64,000 nt of DNA from Anomaloglossus baeobatrachus (GCF_048569485.1 NW_027442233.1:1-64000); one strand, 5' to 3'. Positions 1 through 11,885 are shown, counted from the stretch's first letter. Program-made: numbers and translations. The notes: a model not told the origin generated them from the sequence alone.

Positions 1-17
1 AGTATACAATTCTAAAC

Positions 18-65
18 GGTCTCAAGAAATGTTTGAGACCTGGTGTTCTCGGAAGTGAGAACACC
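18..65. other. Two adjacent perfect hairpins
   Basis: GGTCTCAA (18-25) pairs with TTGAGACC (33-40), and GGTGTTCTC (42-50) pairs with GAGAACACC (57-65), each around a short loop. They lie back to back. No gene is attached; they are probably part of an unrecognised repeat cut by the window edge. Confidence 0.5.
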
Positions 66-144
66 CCTCGGGGTACGTGGAACACCAGGGGTCAAAGCCA
101 TTCAGATTCCAGGGATAAATGAGAATATACAATGTGCTAAATCT

Positions 145-1330
145 GAAGGAGGAAAAACACAATCAAAGGTCCAGATATGAAAAATAATATTATTGAACCA
201 AACATAGGAGGAAAGATGGTGACAAAAGATGTGGCGGATATAACAAAAAACACCTGGGTACAAAAAGGTACATATAGGCATCCAATTACTATTTATATGC
301 AATAGTTGAAAAAACATAAATATATTGCTGACAAATGTACAGAAAAGGAATATATGCCTAGAAGAAACTACAGCAGAGAGCAAAATAAAGACAGAGAATT
401 AGCACTGTACCATGCTATAATAGACCAAATGAATGGTCAAAATAGAGAAAAAAAATATACATGCAAAAAGTCCTGCGTTAGGCCCGTTTCACACGTCAGT
501 GAAAAACACTGACGTTTTTCACTGGCGTGTAAAACACGCACATGTCCCTCCGTGTGCCGTGAATCACGGCACACGTGGGTTGTCTAAGTGCAATTCGAGC
601 TCCGTTCTCCGTGGCCCGTGATTGCACTTAGAGATTAACTCACCTGTGCACGCTCCCGCTTTCCATGGTGCTGATCGCTCCCGCGGTGCAGCATCCGGCC
701 GGCGCTGACCCCCGCAGCAGCTGCTTACGGGTCAGCTGTGTCGTGCATCATGAATATGCGCGACAATAATGAGCCGGCTCAGAAGCAGCCGGCAGAACAG
801 GCTGCAGAGAGCGTCGCTGGAGCCGGGTGAGTAAAAATGATTTTTATTTTAAAAGCACGTTTTTTTCTGGCACGTGTTTCACGGATCACACCACTGCGTG
901 GTCTGTGGGACATCAGTGATGCCAGAAAAAAAGTAAACGCTGCACGGAGACATGGTCAGTGAAAAATCACTGATGTGTAAGCAGACCCATTCATTATAAT
1001 GGGTCTGCGTATGTCAGTGATTCTGGTACGTTTAAAAAAAAGCACAAACGTACCAGAATCACTGATGTGTGAAACGGGCCTTAGATAGAGGATATCAGAC
1101 AGTACCTGCACGATAGTAAGACCCAGAGGTAAGCGTCTACCCGTTTATTTTTATGTTTTTTCAACTATTGCATATAAATAGTAATTGGATTGCCTATATG
1201 TACCTTTTTGTACCCAGGTGGTTTTTGTTATATCCGCCACATCTTTTGTCACCATCTTTCCTCCTATGTTTGGTTCAATAAAATTATTTTTCATATCTGG
1301 ACCTTTAGATCGTGTTTTTCCTCCTCCTGC
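145..1330. repeat. Interrupted inverted repeat (arms about 145-325 and 1148-1330)
   Basis: The left arm and the reverse complement of the right arm match almost base for base over about 180 bp, so translations of opposite strands give nearly the same peptide. The arms read as one repeat family present head to head. The space between them was later entered by a MITE (481-1080). Family not recognised. Confidence 0.6.
481..1080. mobile_element. MITE, PIF/Harbinger-like, 600 bp
   Basis: The ends are inverted repeats GGCCCGTTTCACACGTCAGTG and, at the right, its near-complement ending GTGTGAAACGGGCC. The element is flanked by TTA (478-480 and 1081-1083), the 3-bp TWA target duplication typical of PIF/Harbinger. 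Sub-terminal repeats of the cactgac type recur inside. There is no transposase, so it is non-autonomous. Confidence 0.75.
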
Positions 1331-1663
1331 TTTACTATTGCGATTTGTCCTTTTCTAATTAGTCCTAGATTTTTGGTGCAGTATTTATTATGTATTTCTT
1401 CATATCTCTATTACAACATCTATAATTTAATATGCATCTTTTTCCATCAACCAATTTTTTAACGTGCTAAATCTATCAACTCACATCTCACCCCTTCGCA
1501 GACGGCGTCCATCAGAGAAGACAAAGGCATCCTGTCAGAAACATGTCCATCAATCTGGATTTCCAAGAGCGGGCTCCCCCGCACTCACGAACTCCCATGG
1601 ACCTCCTCGTGGCCCCCGAGATGTACGACTACCTTTTCTCTTTCTTTGATGTTGGCCGGGAGG
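1331..1663. other. No gene seen
   Basis: About 330 bp of non-coding sequence between the inverted repeat and a LINE tail. I see no exon, RNA or clear repeat boundary. Confidence 0.4.
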
Positions 1664-1766
1664 TCTGTCCAGCTGTACTTGTCCCTATTATGTATACCCC
1701 TTTCACATGTAAAGCGCCATGGAATTGATGGCGCTATAATAATAAATAATAATAATAATAATAACC
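1664..1766 (+). mobile_element. L2/CR1-like LINE or SINE 3' tail
   Basis: Plus-strand sequence leading to the motif GTAAAGCGCCATGGAATTGA and TGGCGCTATAATAATAA, then an (AAT)n tail. This is the conserved 3' end shared by amphibian L2-type LINEs and SINEs. The same family recurs in reverse at 8935-9200. It inserted into the L1 copy that follows, whose ORF1 runs into the AAT tail on the other strand. Confidence 0.6.
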
Positions 1767-3136
1767 AGTTGGGGATTTTGACTGCAGGAATGTCCAGAAA
1801 ATGAAAAGGACCCTCCAAGTCCTCTGGATGTTTCAGGAGGAACTGCGCTCCATTGTGACAAACAATAAGATGAAATGGATGGCCCATCTGTAGGAGGCTC
1901 CTTTCTCCTTAATTCTTTGGAGCACTGGCATAAGCTGACACCTCATATAAAGGATCCGAGAAGAGATGTCTGGGAAGAGCTTTATTTCTGACCCCTCATA
2001 CGAGACAGTCCCACGGGTCCAGGCGTGCCTCAAGATGGCTTCCTTATCCGTGTAATAGTGTAATCTGCACAGAACATCTCGTGGGGAAGAAGCATCGACA
2101 GGCCCCTGACGGTACACACGGTGTACTCTGTTGATCATGTATGAATTGTCCTCCGGGTTTCCAGTGATTTTGTTGAAAATTGAAATGACTGACTTTGAAA
2201 GGGAAGCTGTTGAAATATTCTCTGGAAGGCCTTTCAGATGGATTTTATTCCACCTCCCTCTGTTTTCCTGGTCATCCAGCAGGATGGCGATGTTTTGTAT
2301 GTGCATTTCAGTCCTGGAGAGATCTCGTTCCAACATGGTAACCCTTTCAGAGAGAACAGACACCACCTCCTCTATTCCGGCAGTGCGGGTGTTAAGCAGG
2401 TCAATGTCCCCTTTAACAATAGAGATTGCTCTTTCATGTGCAGCCTCCATCCTGGTCACAAGGCAGTCCAGATCATTTTTAGTGGGAAGAGCTGCCAGTA
2501 GTTGTAAAATACGATCTGCATCTGCTGAGGACATCACAGGGTTAATGCCTTGCAGGGCCTGTCCTCCTTCTTGCATCCAACTTGTAGCAGGAGTCTGTCT
2601 CCTAGGGATCCCTTCTGGGGTGGTATGCTCTCCCAAGGGGGCTGCACTCCCTGTGTTCCCAGGGGGGCATTCTGGCTCCAAGAATCTCCCCTCAGCGATC
2701 CAGAGCAGCCCTCCATACCTTGCACTGTCAGGGGGGACTGGAGCTTTCCACTGCCATTTTCCTGCACAGCTCCCACATCAGCACACGCTCCTGTCGCCTC
2801 AGGGCTCGCCTGTGTCTGGAGCAAGTGCTGTACTCTGGCACCCGACTGCACAGATCCCGCTCCACGCTGTTTCTTGGCAGTTTCCCCTGCCGATGACCTC
2901 TCTCCTGCGCCACCATCTCCTGGGACCACGATGTCTGAAGGGGACCGTGCAGCCGCCGGCGCCATTGCTGGGCCCAGCCTGGAAGTTGGTGAAGGCTACC
3001 CACCTTTAAAAAGGCGATCCACCACCGCACTGCTGCTCGGTGAGGTAGGGTGCCCTGCGTCACCCCTGTCTTCCTCCTGGACATATTCTGCTGCAGATTT
3101 AGCAGATAAATGGCACCTGGTCTGAGGAGCTCTAAG
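1767..3136 (-). mobile_element. LINE fragment, L1/Tx1-type (5' end and ORF1)
   Basis: A minus-strand LINE piece holding 5' leader and ORF1 only. It is cut at its downstream side by the L2-like tail and at its upstream side by the LTR element at 3141. No endonuclease or reverse transcriptase from this copy is seen in the window. Confidence 0.65.
1770..3084 (-). pseudogene. L1/Tx1 ORF1p-like RNA-binding protein, frameshifted
   Basis: The likely start MSRRKTG is at 3084. The longest open piece runs 2681-1833 (282 aa). It has a coiled-coil stretch (about residues 60-135), an RRM-like segment (ENRGRWNKIHLKGLPENI, about 138-155) and a C-terminal segment with EIKLFPDISSRI, the usual order of L1 ORF1 proteins, which coat LINE RNA as trimers. 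The frame changes at least three times: near 3000, near 2680, and near 1860, where the protein resumes as PFHLIVCHNGAQFLLKHPED in another frame. It then reads into the AAT tail. It is therefore a decayed copy. The long plus-strand frame opposite it is a shadow. Confidence 0.65.
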
Positions 3137-3140
3137 GAAT

Positions 3141-4332
3141 TGTACCGCCCTGGGGGCTCGGCCGCTGCTGCCGAGCTGCTCGGATCCGGGCTCGCTGGGT
3201 CAGTGGCTCGAGCACCTCTGGACCGGGCGCCACGTTGCTCTGTGAAGGGTTTTTTTGGTGATCGGGTGGGTGCACAGCCGGGGCCGAGATAGAGATTGTT
3301 CGTGATGTCACCCACGGGTTGTGGTGATTATTGGCACCACTGCTGCTGGTGATGGTGGGGGCTCCCGGGTGCTGTGTTGTGGCGCAGTTAGGTGTTGACC
3401 CCTCCGTGGGTAGGGGATGTTGGTCCCGGGGCCCGCTGGGGTGATGATGCCGGAGGGGTGCAGGCCAGGGCGGCGTAGCGCGGTTCAGTGCCAGAGGGCA
3501 CTGGTGTACTCACTCTGAGGAAACACACTGGAGTCACTGGTAAACCAAAAACGGGATGGTGGTCGGTGCCCACAGCCAGCTGCGTTGTTCCCCCTACTCG
3601 GGTTGATGGTGTCCGTCTTTCTCCTGCACCTCTGTAAGCTGTGTGACTACTATGCCTGAACAACGGTAGTCCGCTTCCCAACTTGTAGATGCCGGAGGAG
3701 CCCTTTTGCCCGCAGGCGCTGGCCCGTGGGATCTTGGTGCCTGGGCAGTGGCTTCCTATCCCCCTCGGTGGGCTGTTGCCTTCTCTCAGGACTTGGGGTG
3801 GGAATGGACCTATAGTCCAGACCGCAATCAGTTAATTTGACTTGGTCCAGTTGCTTCTGGGCCTTGTACGGGGTCTGAGTACCCTTTCCTGGTGCTCCGG
3901 TTTCAGTTTGACTCCCCGATTCGGTACCGGCGGGCCACTACCCGGACCCAGTGTCTTGACGGTTCCACTGGTTGTACTCCCGGTCTCCTGCAGACGGCCA
4001 CCACCACCTGTCTCCTGGCCACAGGGTCCCTAGGCTCCGACCTAGGCCCTGACAGACTTTTACTCCGCTCACACTTCTACCTCCTCTCCTTTCCTCTCCC
4101 TGACTTCAACTCCTAACTTCAACTCCTAACTTCAACTGTCTGGTTTTCCCCGCCCCTGACCATCAATCCTCCTCGGTGGGCGTGGCCAACCGCCAAACTC
4201 CGCCCTCGGGTGTGGACGTCTGGTACAGATGGGGATGACTCAGGGTTTTTGGGTGACTGTTGGTACTTTTTTGGGGGACAGGTGTAATGCAAGGGCCTAT
4301 CTGTGACCCCCTGGCTAGGCCAGGGCATCACG
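3141..4332 (-). repeat. 3' LTR of the 3141-7382 element
   Basis: Matches 6209-7382 along its length. On the plus strand it begins TGTACCGCCC and ends CATCACG; the other copy ends CGTCACA. It is 1192 bp. Confidence 0.75.
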
Positions 4333-5103
4333 TTCCCCCTTGGTTTAATGCAGACCGTCCGCTGCCGGGCCACCAACACCGGGTTTATTTTTCTTTTTCA
4401 ACTGTAAAATAGAAAAAATGGGAAAACACAATTATACTAACAGTATATACATCAAGCAAGCTTTGTATTCAGTTCTTCCCATTACGGGAGGCATTCACTT
4501 AAACGTTACGGAACATTTTTAATAACATTAACGGATCCATGTCTTTCCGCTTTCCCACCCAAGCAACCTGCGCCTTGATGCTGCCCCTAAGAAACAGGCA
4601 GCACCCCTTTTCCCCAGTCCGGAAAGGGGAACTGGCCCAGGTCACCCAAGCAGAACAGGTATGGTACCTCGCACCCTGCAGTCACTCAGAGGCCCCACGT
4701 CCAGGGGACCCCTGCCCCGAAGGATCGCCACCGGCTTCAGTGGTGGCGGGCCTTGGCCATCATCTTCCCACAGGCCCATCCTCCAACCAGCCTCTCCGGA
4801 GACTGGCAACAGCTGGAAGGCAGTAAAGGAGGTATTATTTACAAGCGGGATCCGCTGCCGGCACAGCCTCCTCCTGCAGCTTTCCCACGGCCCACCACCG
4901 GGCAGCACGAGCCCCCAATGCCACCTGCACTCACGGGCGACACTGTCCCACAGGACTCCATTTTCAGCTGCCGGCGGTGCGGGTACGACTGCTCCGACCG
5001 GATTCCTTAACTTTAGGGGTTAACTGGAACATCAACAGGGTCCAACGGGGACTTTAAAATGGTAGCCGGGGACCCCCGACCCCCCGCCTCCCCCCCCCCC
5101 ACA

Positions 5104-5175
<72 letters not shown>

Positions 5176-6208
5176 CTACCTTTCAACACTCTTCTCTTTA
5201 AACAGCGATCTCGTGGCACAGCTGCCGTAGCTGCCGCTCCTAGTATGGAGCATCTTCAACCTGCTTCGGGTCAGCTTGCGTGGGGGACGGGCCCAGCTGG
5301 AATCCCTCCATGCCGGCTACGACTGGCACCTTTGGTAACGAGGGACCCCGCTGTGACGTGGCCTGCTCTGCCGCTTGACAGCTACATCCCCGCCGTGCCT
5401 CAGCCGAGGCTGGGTGTCTGGGAGCGGTCAGCGGGACTTGCAGTGCTGGCTTCTGGGCGAGGATCGCCTCCGTTGCAGCCGGGCGGACTGCCGGGGCCGT
5501 CATCATCTCCGTCGCAGCCGGGATGGAAGCCGGGACGGGTGCCAGGGCGGTGACAAAGGTAATGCCAGGGGGCCCCAGGTCTGGGCCCTCTCACACAGAC
5601 GCTGCGGGCTCCGCTACCGGTGACAGGGGTAACAGGTCGGTCGGGGCGGTGGCCACGGGCGTGGGCAGCGAGGAAGGTTGCGTGGTGGATGGCAGCAGGC
5701 CGGGCCCCTCAGCCGCAACGGCCGTTCCCTCGGGGACATAGGGGCGTGGGTCGCTTACCCGCTCCTCTGAGACCACCTTCACTTCATATGCCCGCACGGT
5801 TGCAACCAGGCCCTTCATCTCCAACATCCACTCCGCCATCATGGAGTGGACTGTGGCCTGGAGCTCCTGGCACATCCTGCTGCTGGATCCAGGAACGGGT
5901 TTCGGCAGAGTCCTGGCGTCCCTGCACACTGTAGCGCTAGTTACATGCCGCCATTCTTCACCCGCTCCCCTGTGGTTTCTTCCAGGCACTTCTCTTGCTT
6001 TTTGCAGCGCCGCGCTGTTCCCAGGGGGCGGGGCTTCGCTTTCACGCCCTTTTCGTGGAAGAAGATGACTGAGGCGGGAAACTTCGCGCCCAAAGTTGGC
6101 GACTTCTCCGATTTTTCAGAGGGGCGCCGCTGACGGTAACTTCAAGGCGCACTTCCATGGGTAAGTGGACTGGTTCTATCCGGTTCGTGACGCCAGAAGA
6201 GGTCGATG
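4333..6208 (-). other. Internal region with one gag-like short frame
   Basis: This is the leader and body of the non-autonomous LTR element. The only frame that reads like element protein is on the minus strand at about 5989-5591 (132 aa, with a helical segment rich in Met, Glu and Val). No protease, reverse transcriptase or integrase is visible. A long C tract interrupts the region. Confidence 0.4.
5105..5174. repeat. Poly-C tract of 70 bases
   Basis: An uninterrupted run of C at 5105-5174, preceded by another short C run. It creates artificial polyproline and polyglycine frames. Length may be unreliable in an assembly. Confidence 0.9.
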
Positions 6209-7382
6209 TGTACCGCCCTGGGGGCTCGGCCGCTGCTGCCGAGCCGCTCGGATCCGGGCTCGCTGGGTCGGTGGCTCGAGCACCTCCAGACTGGGGGCCA
6301 CGTTGCTCTGTGAAGGTTTTTTTTTTTGGTGATCGGGTGGGTGCGCGGTCGGGGCCGCGATGGAGATTATTCGTGACGACACCCTCGGGTTGTGGTGATT
6401 ATTGGCACCACCGCTGCTGGTGATGGTGGGGGCTCCGGGGTGAGGTGTTGTGGCGCAGCTAGGTGTTGACCCCTCCGTGGGTAGGGAATGTGGGTCCCGG
6501 GGCCCGCTGGGGTGATGATGCCAGAGGGGTGCAGGCCAGGGCGGCGTAGCGCGGTTCAGTGCCAGAGGGCATTGGTGTACTCACTCTGAGGAAACACACT
6601 GGAGTCACTGGTAAACCAAAAATGGGATGGTGGTCGGTGCCCGCAGCCGGCTGCGTTGTTCCCCCTACTCGGGTTGATGGTGTCCGTCTTTCTCCTGCAG
6701 CTCTGTAAGCTGTGTGACTACTATGCCTGAACAACGGTAGTCCACTCCCCGACTTGTAGATGCCGGAGGAGCCCTTTTGCCCGCAGGCGCTGGCCCGTGG
6801 GATCTTGGTGCCTGGGCGGTGGCTTCCTATCCCCCTCGGTGGGCTGTTGCCTTCTTTCAGGAATTGGGGTGGGAATGGACCTATAGTCCAGACCGCAATC
6901 AGTTAATTTGACTTGGTTTAGTTGCTTCTGGGCCTTGTACGGGGTCTGAGTACCCTTTCCTGGTGCTCCGGTTTCAGTTTGACTCCCCGATTTGGTACCG
7001 GCGGGCCACTACCTGGACCCGGTGCCTTGATGGTTGTACTCCCGGTCTCCTGCAGACGGCCACCACCGCCTGTCTCCTGGCCACAGGGTCCCTAGGCTCC
7101 GACCTAGGTCCTGAAAGACTTTTACTCCGCTCACACTTCTACCTCCTCTCCTTTCCTCTCCCTAACTTCAACTCCTAACTTCAACTGTCTGGTTTTCCCC
7201 ACCCCTGACCATCAATCCTCCTCGATTGGCGTGGCCAACCGCCTAACTCCGCCCCTGGGTGTGGACGTCAGGTACAGATGGGGGTGACTCAGGGTTTTTG
7301 GGTGACTGTTGGTACCTTTGTGGGGGACAGGTGTAGTGCAAGGGCCTATCTGTGACCCCCCTGGCTAGTCCAGGGCGTCACA
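6209..7382 (-). repeat. 5' LTR of the 3141-7382 element
   Basis: Direct copy of 3141-4332, 1174 bp, TGTACCGCCC to GGGCGTCACA on the plus strand, followed by the GAAT target duplication. Confidence 0.75.
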
Positions 7383-7386
7383 GAAT

Positions 7387-7639
7387 CACATCCTCACACC
7401 ACCATGGCCAAGTCACCCCCCCGACACCCACTGTCTTATCGGTTGAGCACACTGAAGTCCTGGACAGGGGCTTAAATTTTGTCCCTGGCATTTTTTTGCT
7501 GTGAATAGAAATGTTTCAGGTCAGAATTACTCTAGTAATAAATTTACAATGTGTAATGAATTTGAAGAATTATCCTTCTCTGAACAGAAGGCCATTGTAA
7601 TGCTAAACTAAATGGAGGAGGATTGTAATTAGGAAGAAT
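7387..7639. other. No gene seen
   Basis: AT-rich non-coding sequence after the LTR element; possibly the displaced flank of the L1 copy. Confidence 0.3.
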
Positions 7640-8040
7640 TGGTGGGGGATCATGATGTAAAACCAAAGGTCTCCCACCCTCATTATTATCCAGTAACATC
7701 TCACGTAGCATCATTACACATGTTCCAGAATGTGATAGAAAGGGACCAGTTGGCTCCGCACCGTTATGTCTCCTCCAATAAAAATAGAAAAGTATACAAT
7801 TTACCAAAAAATCAATTAGATGTTGATTGAGGACTAAAAAATAACTATTTGGTTATACGTAAGTCAGACAAGGCGGGATGTATAGCTCTATTGATGCCTC
7901 TTTATATAAAAAATGAGAATATGACATTTTGGAAAAAAATACTACTTAACGTAGATTACAATCAATCCAGCTGATGTCTGCTCTAAAGTGTTATACAATA
8001 TGTTGGATGAAGGTTTGAAAATGCTATTTTAAATAAACTT
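7640..8040 (+). mobile_element. Penelope-like element fragment (N-terminal RT region)
   Basis: Plus-strand translation near 7840-7900 gives YLVIRKSDKAGCI and then YIKNENMTFWKKILL, matching the pre-finger region of Penelope-like reverse transcriptases (consensus xxVIxxADKGG). The larger minus-strand element at 18-22 kb has IIIRPADKGG at the equivalent place. The fragment stops near 8040 and is broken. Confidence 0.5.
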
Positions 8041-8934
8041 ACAATAAAAAATTTTTAAAAGTGGCAAACGTGTTTTGCTGTACACTTGCCGAGTGTCATG
8101 GCGGCATCAGACGCTGTTCAGACCACAGACTGTGACACTCCACACTATACTCTCTCTGTGCTTCTGAGCTGCACAAGCGAACAGCTGTGTCCTCATTAGT
8201 GATCGGACTAGCAGGAGTTAATTTCCTGCCTACTTTTCAGATTAAATATATAACATTTAATAGCGTATGTTTTCGGGATGTGGTTTAGAGATTAAGAGGA
8301 ACAAAGCTACCTGTAACGTGTGTCCAATCCACCTGTATTGGCAGAGACCCTGATTCCAGCGATGTGTCACTTACTTGGCTGCTTGCTGAAGTTTTGATAA
8401 AAATCAGTTTTATCTGCTTAAGATCTACCAGTTCTAGAAATACTGCTCTGTGTATAACCTCACCCACACCACTGATTTTCTGTTGTATACAATGAGCACA
8501 GACAGAAAGCTGCCAATCAGGGGTGGGGATGGGGTTATACAGAGCTTATGGAGATAGAGGATACATGGCAGCAGATTTACTAGTTATCTAGTGATAAGCC
8601 CCTAGCGATAATACAGTGACTTGATCAAAACTACAGCAAGAAGCTCAGAAAATTACACATCATTGGAATCAGAGTCCCTGTCTGTCACAGGTGACAGACA
8701 GTCCTGTGGTGTCCGGCAATAGAAGGTCACAACGTCTGGCTGTGCAAAATGGTCCCTGACTTTCTATTGTTCCTGCTGTCAGTATTCAGTGCACTAGGTA
8801 TTTCCTCTGCTGGGTTTTCATCCTTTTCCCTTTGGGACCCAGTGGAGCTCCTCTTCCTTTCAGCTGTTAATTATCTGTATTTCCCCTTGGGCTTAAATTC
8901 ATTCATTTTCCCTGGACTTGTACTAGTGATATTC
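8041..8934. other. No gene seen
   Basis: About 900 bp without a supported gene. Small local inverted repeats occur (for example CTGTCTGTCAC / GTGACAGACAG near 8683), but no element boundary could be fixed. Confidence 0.4.
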
Positions 8935-9200
8935 AGTGTTATCATCATCATCCATCATTCATCATTCATCAATCATCAATCATCATCATCTAGCACCATT
9001 TATTCCATGGCGCTTTACAAGTGAAAAGGATATACATAAAAAACAAGTACAACAATCATGAACATTACGAAAACAGACTGGTATAGGAGGAGAGAGGACC
9101 CTGTCCGCGAGGGCTCACAGTGTACAGGGGATGGGTGAGGGTACAATAGGTGAGGACAGAGCTGGTTGCGCAGTGGTATAATGGACTGAGGGTTACTGCA
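8935..9200 (-). mobile_element. L2/CR1-like LINE 3' end
   Basis: Reverse-strand copy of the tail family seen at 1664-1766. On the minus strand it reads CTTGTAAAGCGCCATGGAAT, then a simple (ATG)n-type tail at 8941-8990. The upstream part (9060-9200) carries the usual conserved LINE 3' UTR around CTGTGAGCCCTCGCGGACAG. Confidence 0.55.
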
Positions 9201-9339
9201 GGTTGTAGGCTTGTCGGAAGAGGTGGTTCACAAGCCCTGGATGCAAGCAGGCGACTTGCATGAATCAGTAGGATCGTTGCTGCTCAGTTTACTGAACTTC
9301 TTACTGAGTCGTCTAGAGATCAGTTATTGTTTTCCCTTG

Positions 9340-9585
9340 TTTGTTATCTATTTGTGTCCTTTAGTGCCTAGTGGGGTTGACGAAGAGCTCATCCCACCTA
9401 GGGCTCAGATCAGGGTCAGCCTAGAGTCACGTATCCGGCTCGGTGCATAGGTGTGGAACCTATCAAGGGTGGTGAGGGAACCCGGTGCCCAGCGGTAGGC
9501 TTTGTCAGGGGTCACTATCTCCCCCTTCCCTAGACACAGGGTTTCCCTTTCACCTGGTACTTCCTCGTACCTAGTGTGACACTGA
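9340..9585 (-). mobile_element. LTR-like repeat remnant
   Basis: This segment, read in reverse, resembles 10637-10920: shared blocks include a Gln/Pro-free run around GACCCTGATCTGNGCCCTA and GTGACCCCT. The two are in opposite orientation. It is a broken piece of an unidentified LTR family. Confidence 0.35.
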
Positions 9586-9757
9586 CTTTATATTATTCTG
9601 ATTTTTAATTAAGAAATAAACACTTAGTGACAGAATCCCTTCAAAAAACCCCAGCATAGTTATCATAAATGTTACTTACTCTTCATTAGGAAATAGGCCT
9701 CTTTTAGTTCTGGTCTCTTCTACACTCATTGTCTAAACTGTAATAAAGGTTTGTGAG

Positions 9758-10135
9758 CAGAGATGAGCGATCCCGAACAGTAAAGATTGTACAGAACACA
9801 GACTTTATAAAAAATATAAATCAGTGATCGAGTTCGGGTGCTTTATGTATCCTAACCACTATCTATCATCAGTGTGCTCGGGTACACTCGGTACTAACCA
9901 CAGTGCGAGCCGCTTGCAGTGTTTCAATGGCTTTCCCTGCGGGTAAAAACATCTTTATAGACTTCACTCCCCCAGAAATGCTCTGTTTATGGCTGGATGC
10001 ATGTGGGCAATGACCGAAATACCCAATCAGTGACTTCCATTGGGATTCAGGTTCAGTCCGGTTCCCGAACTGAACTTTATCTAAAGTCAGTCTGAAAAAG
10101 CCGAACCAGAACTTTAGCGGGTCCGCTCATTTCTA
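9758..10135. mobile_element. hAT-type MITE, 378 bp
   Basis: Inverted ends CAGAGATGAGCG and CGCTCATTTCTA, with an 8-bp target duplication TTTGTGAG (9750-9757) / TTTGTGGG (10136-10143), one mismatch. The AGAGATGAGCG end also opens the hAT-like region at 54066. No coding capacity. Confidence 0.7.
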
Positions 10136-10248
10136 TTTGTGGGTAGCCCTGCAAAAAAATAATCCCTTGGATATCAGACATATAAAATCCTTTAGTTTTT
10201 TTATTACAACAATTATTCTTTGTAAAGGGATCGTTTTTATAACATAAA

Positions 10249-10579
10249 GGGCCCAATTTATGAGGGGCCGCTCCTGATTCATGAGCTGATGTATGCCTCT
10301 TCATGAATCTGCAGCGTCTGACAAGTGGCATGTGCCTCCTTGTGCCATGCTAGAAATATTACTCCCATCAGGGACTGGAGTGATATTCCTGGATAGCTCG
10401 TCATGAATTTAAGGAGCTTTGCTGTCATGCCCAGTCCCACCCAAGCTCTGCCAATTTTGCAGTGAAAATGCCAAAAGCCGCCAAAATTTGCCACAACTAT
10501 GAATTGATCCAAATTTTTGTGACTTTTCAAAGCTTTTCTACCACTTTTTGTGGCATAAACGTTTTGATAAATTGGGACC
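10249..10579. mobile_element. MITE with GGKCCCAATTTAT ends
   Basis: The left end GGGCCCAATTTATGA and the right end GATAAATTGGGACC are inverted repeats, flanked by AAA on both sides. 331 bp, non-coding. The superfamily is uncertain. A related stretch is visible near 25730-25920. Confidence 0.5.
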
Positions 10580-10636
10580 AAAGTGTCTTAACAACTTCCA
10601 CATATCTAGGATGCATAGTCTGATTCAATTCTCCCC

Positions 10637-11160
10637 TGTCACGACTGGGGATAAACGCTATACTGGCTGTATAGTAAAATACAAAAGGAAGGGCAAAGGA
10701 ATGCCAGATTAGTAGGGAAAGGGGGAAGTGGTGACCCCTTACAATAACCTGCAGCTAACCCTCACCAACCCTATTGAAGTCATTTTGTCGAGCAGGAATA
10801 CCTCACCCTAGACAAACCCTGATCTGGGCCCTAAGTAAGGATGGTGGGTATGAGCTGGACGTCAACACCACTAACGCTAACAGAGACAAAAGGAAACAAT
10901 AAAGGGGAAAAAGAGATGCTACCACGTGAGCCCAGGTATATAGCAAAAGTCAAACACTTTTCTTAAGAGCCGTTACCACAGAAGTCTCTGGAACAACAAG
11001 AGGAGATGACAGCTAAAGACCACAGCCAGGAACAGCTATAAACCACACTTAAAGCACCCCATGGTAAGGTTTATAAAGGAAGTCAGAGACTGGCAACCGA
11101 GTCCGCTACTGCAGAAACAGAGAACTGTCAGATAACAACACGTGCTGCCAATCTCTGGGA
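10637..11160 (+). mobile_element. LTR-like repeat remnant
   Basis: Begins TGTCACGACTGGGG and shares blocks with the reverse complement of 9340-9585. It may be most of a solo LTR, but the far end was not located. No coding capacity. Confidence 0.3.
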
Positions 11161-11170
11161 TTTTCTGATT

Positions 11171-11235
11171 GATTGCTCTCAGTGAGAAAAACAAAATTAT
11201 AATCTTGTAGTTGTGATATCTTTTATCTGCCCCCC
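11171..11235 (+). repeat. Copy of the 61088-type repeat end
   Basis: ATTGCTCTCAGTGAGAAAAAC followed by ATCTTGTAGTTGTGAT matches both ends of the element in the intron of ZNF gene 2 (61088-61248). Confidence 0.45.
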
Positions 11236-11885
11236 AATGGCTTGCCAGAGTTTACCAAAGGCTAGACTGGGAAATCTAAAAAAAACCATGGAGGCCATAG
11301 GAGGAAACAGTTTAATAAACAAGCGTACTGGAATGCAATACGTAATGCCAAAAGCCGCTGCCATAAAGGTAAAGTTGTCTACATCTCATTCACAATTACC
11401 ACCTGCCCCCCCATCCGATAGACCACCATTACGATTGGGGGTCCCAGGTAGCGCTAGACAATTGTCTATTGGAGGACAGAATGCTCTCCTGCATCTGCAT
11501 GATGTGACAAGTGCCGAGACGGTTTCCAGTGTGCGCCCACCAACGTCAACAGGGTTAGCTATGAAGAAAAGTCAGAGAGAACTCCCTACACGTGGGTCTC
11601 AAAGAGAAACTGGCTCAAAAGCTGAAGGCTCATCTGCTGTGAGATCCTCTGCAGTAAATAGGAGCTGGAAAGAGAAATTGTGCAAAATAGGGTCTTATCC
11701 AAATAAAATCAAAGGTGAAACATCTCAGAAAGGCTCACCTTGTGTGGGTGTGCAGGTCACAACCACCATAAAATGCCTGATGCCGCTGAAGAACCCACGT
11801 TGAGATACAAACAATGGAAGGAAGAAAAGGGTTAATCTCCTGCGCTGCCAAACCAGTCCAAATGATGTAGATAAAATGTGATTTA

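Larger units (their letters stand above)
3141..7382 (-). mobile_element. Non-autonomous LTR retrotransposon (Gypsy/ERV-like), with both LTRs
   Basis: Two direct repeats of about 1.2 kb bound an internal region of 1876 bp that has no recognisable gag-pol. A 4-bp target duplication GAAT sits at 3137-3140 and 7383-7386. The orientation is taken as minus: a purine tract (AAGGGGGAA) abuts the LTR at 4333, and a TGGCG primer-site-like sequence lies just inside the LTR at 6209. The LTRs differ at scattered sites by eye, so it is not very young. Solo LTRs of the same broad family occur at 37558-38699 and 51341-52579. Confidence 0.75.

Noticed and set aside
2131-3009. 292-aa plus-strand frame
   Set aside because: Antisense to the L1/Tx1 ORF1, which has recognisable motifs.
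5013-5553. Proline- or glycine-rich proteins around 5.1 kb
   Set aside because: Created by the 70-base C tract inside the LTR element.
11213-11803. 196-aa plus-strand frame
   Set aside because: Antisense to the 3' region of the Penelope-like element; no domain recognised and composition is plain.
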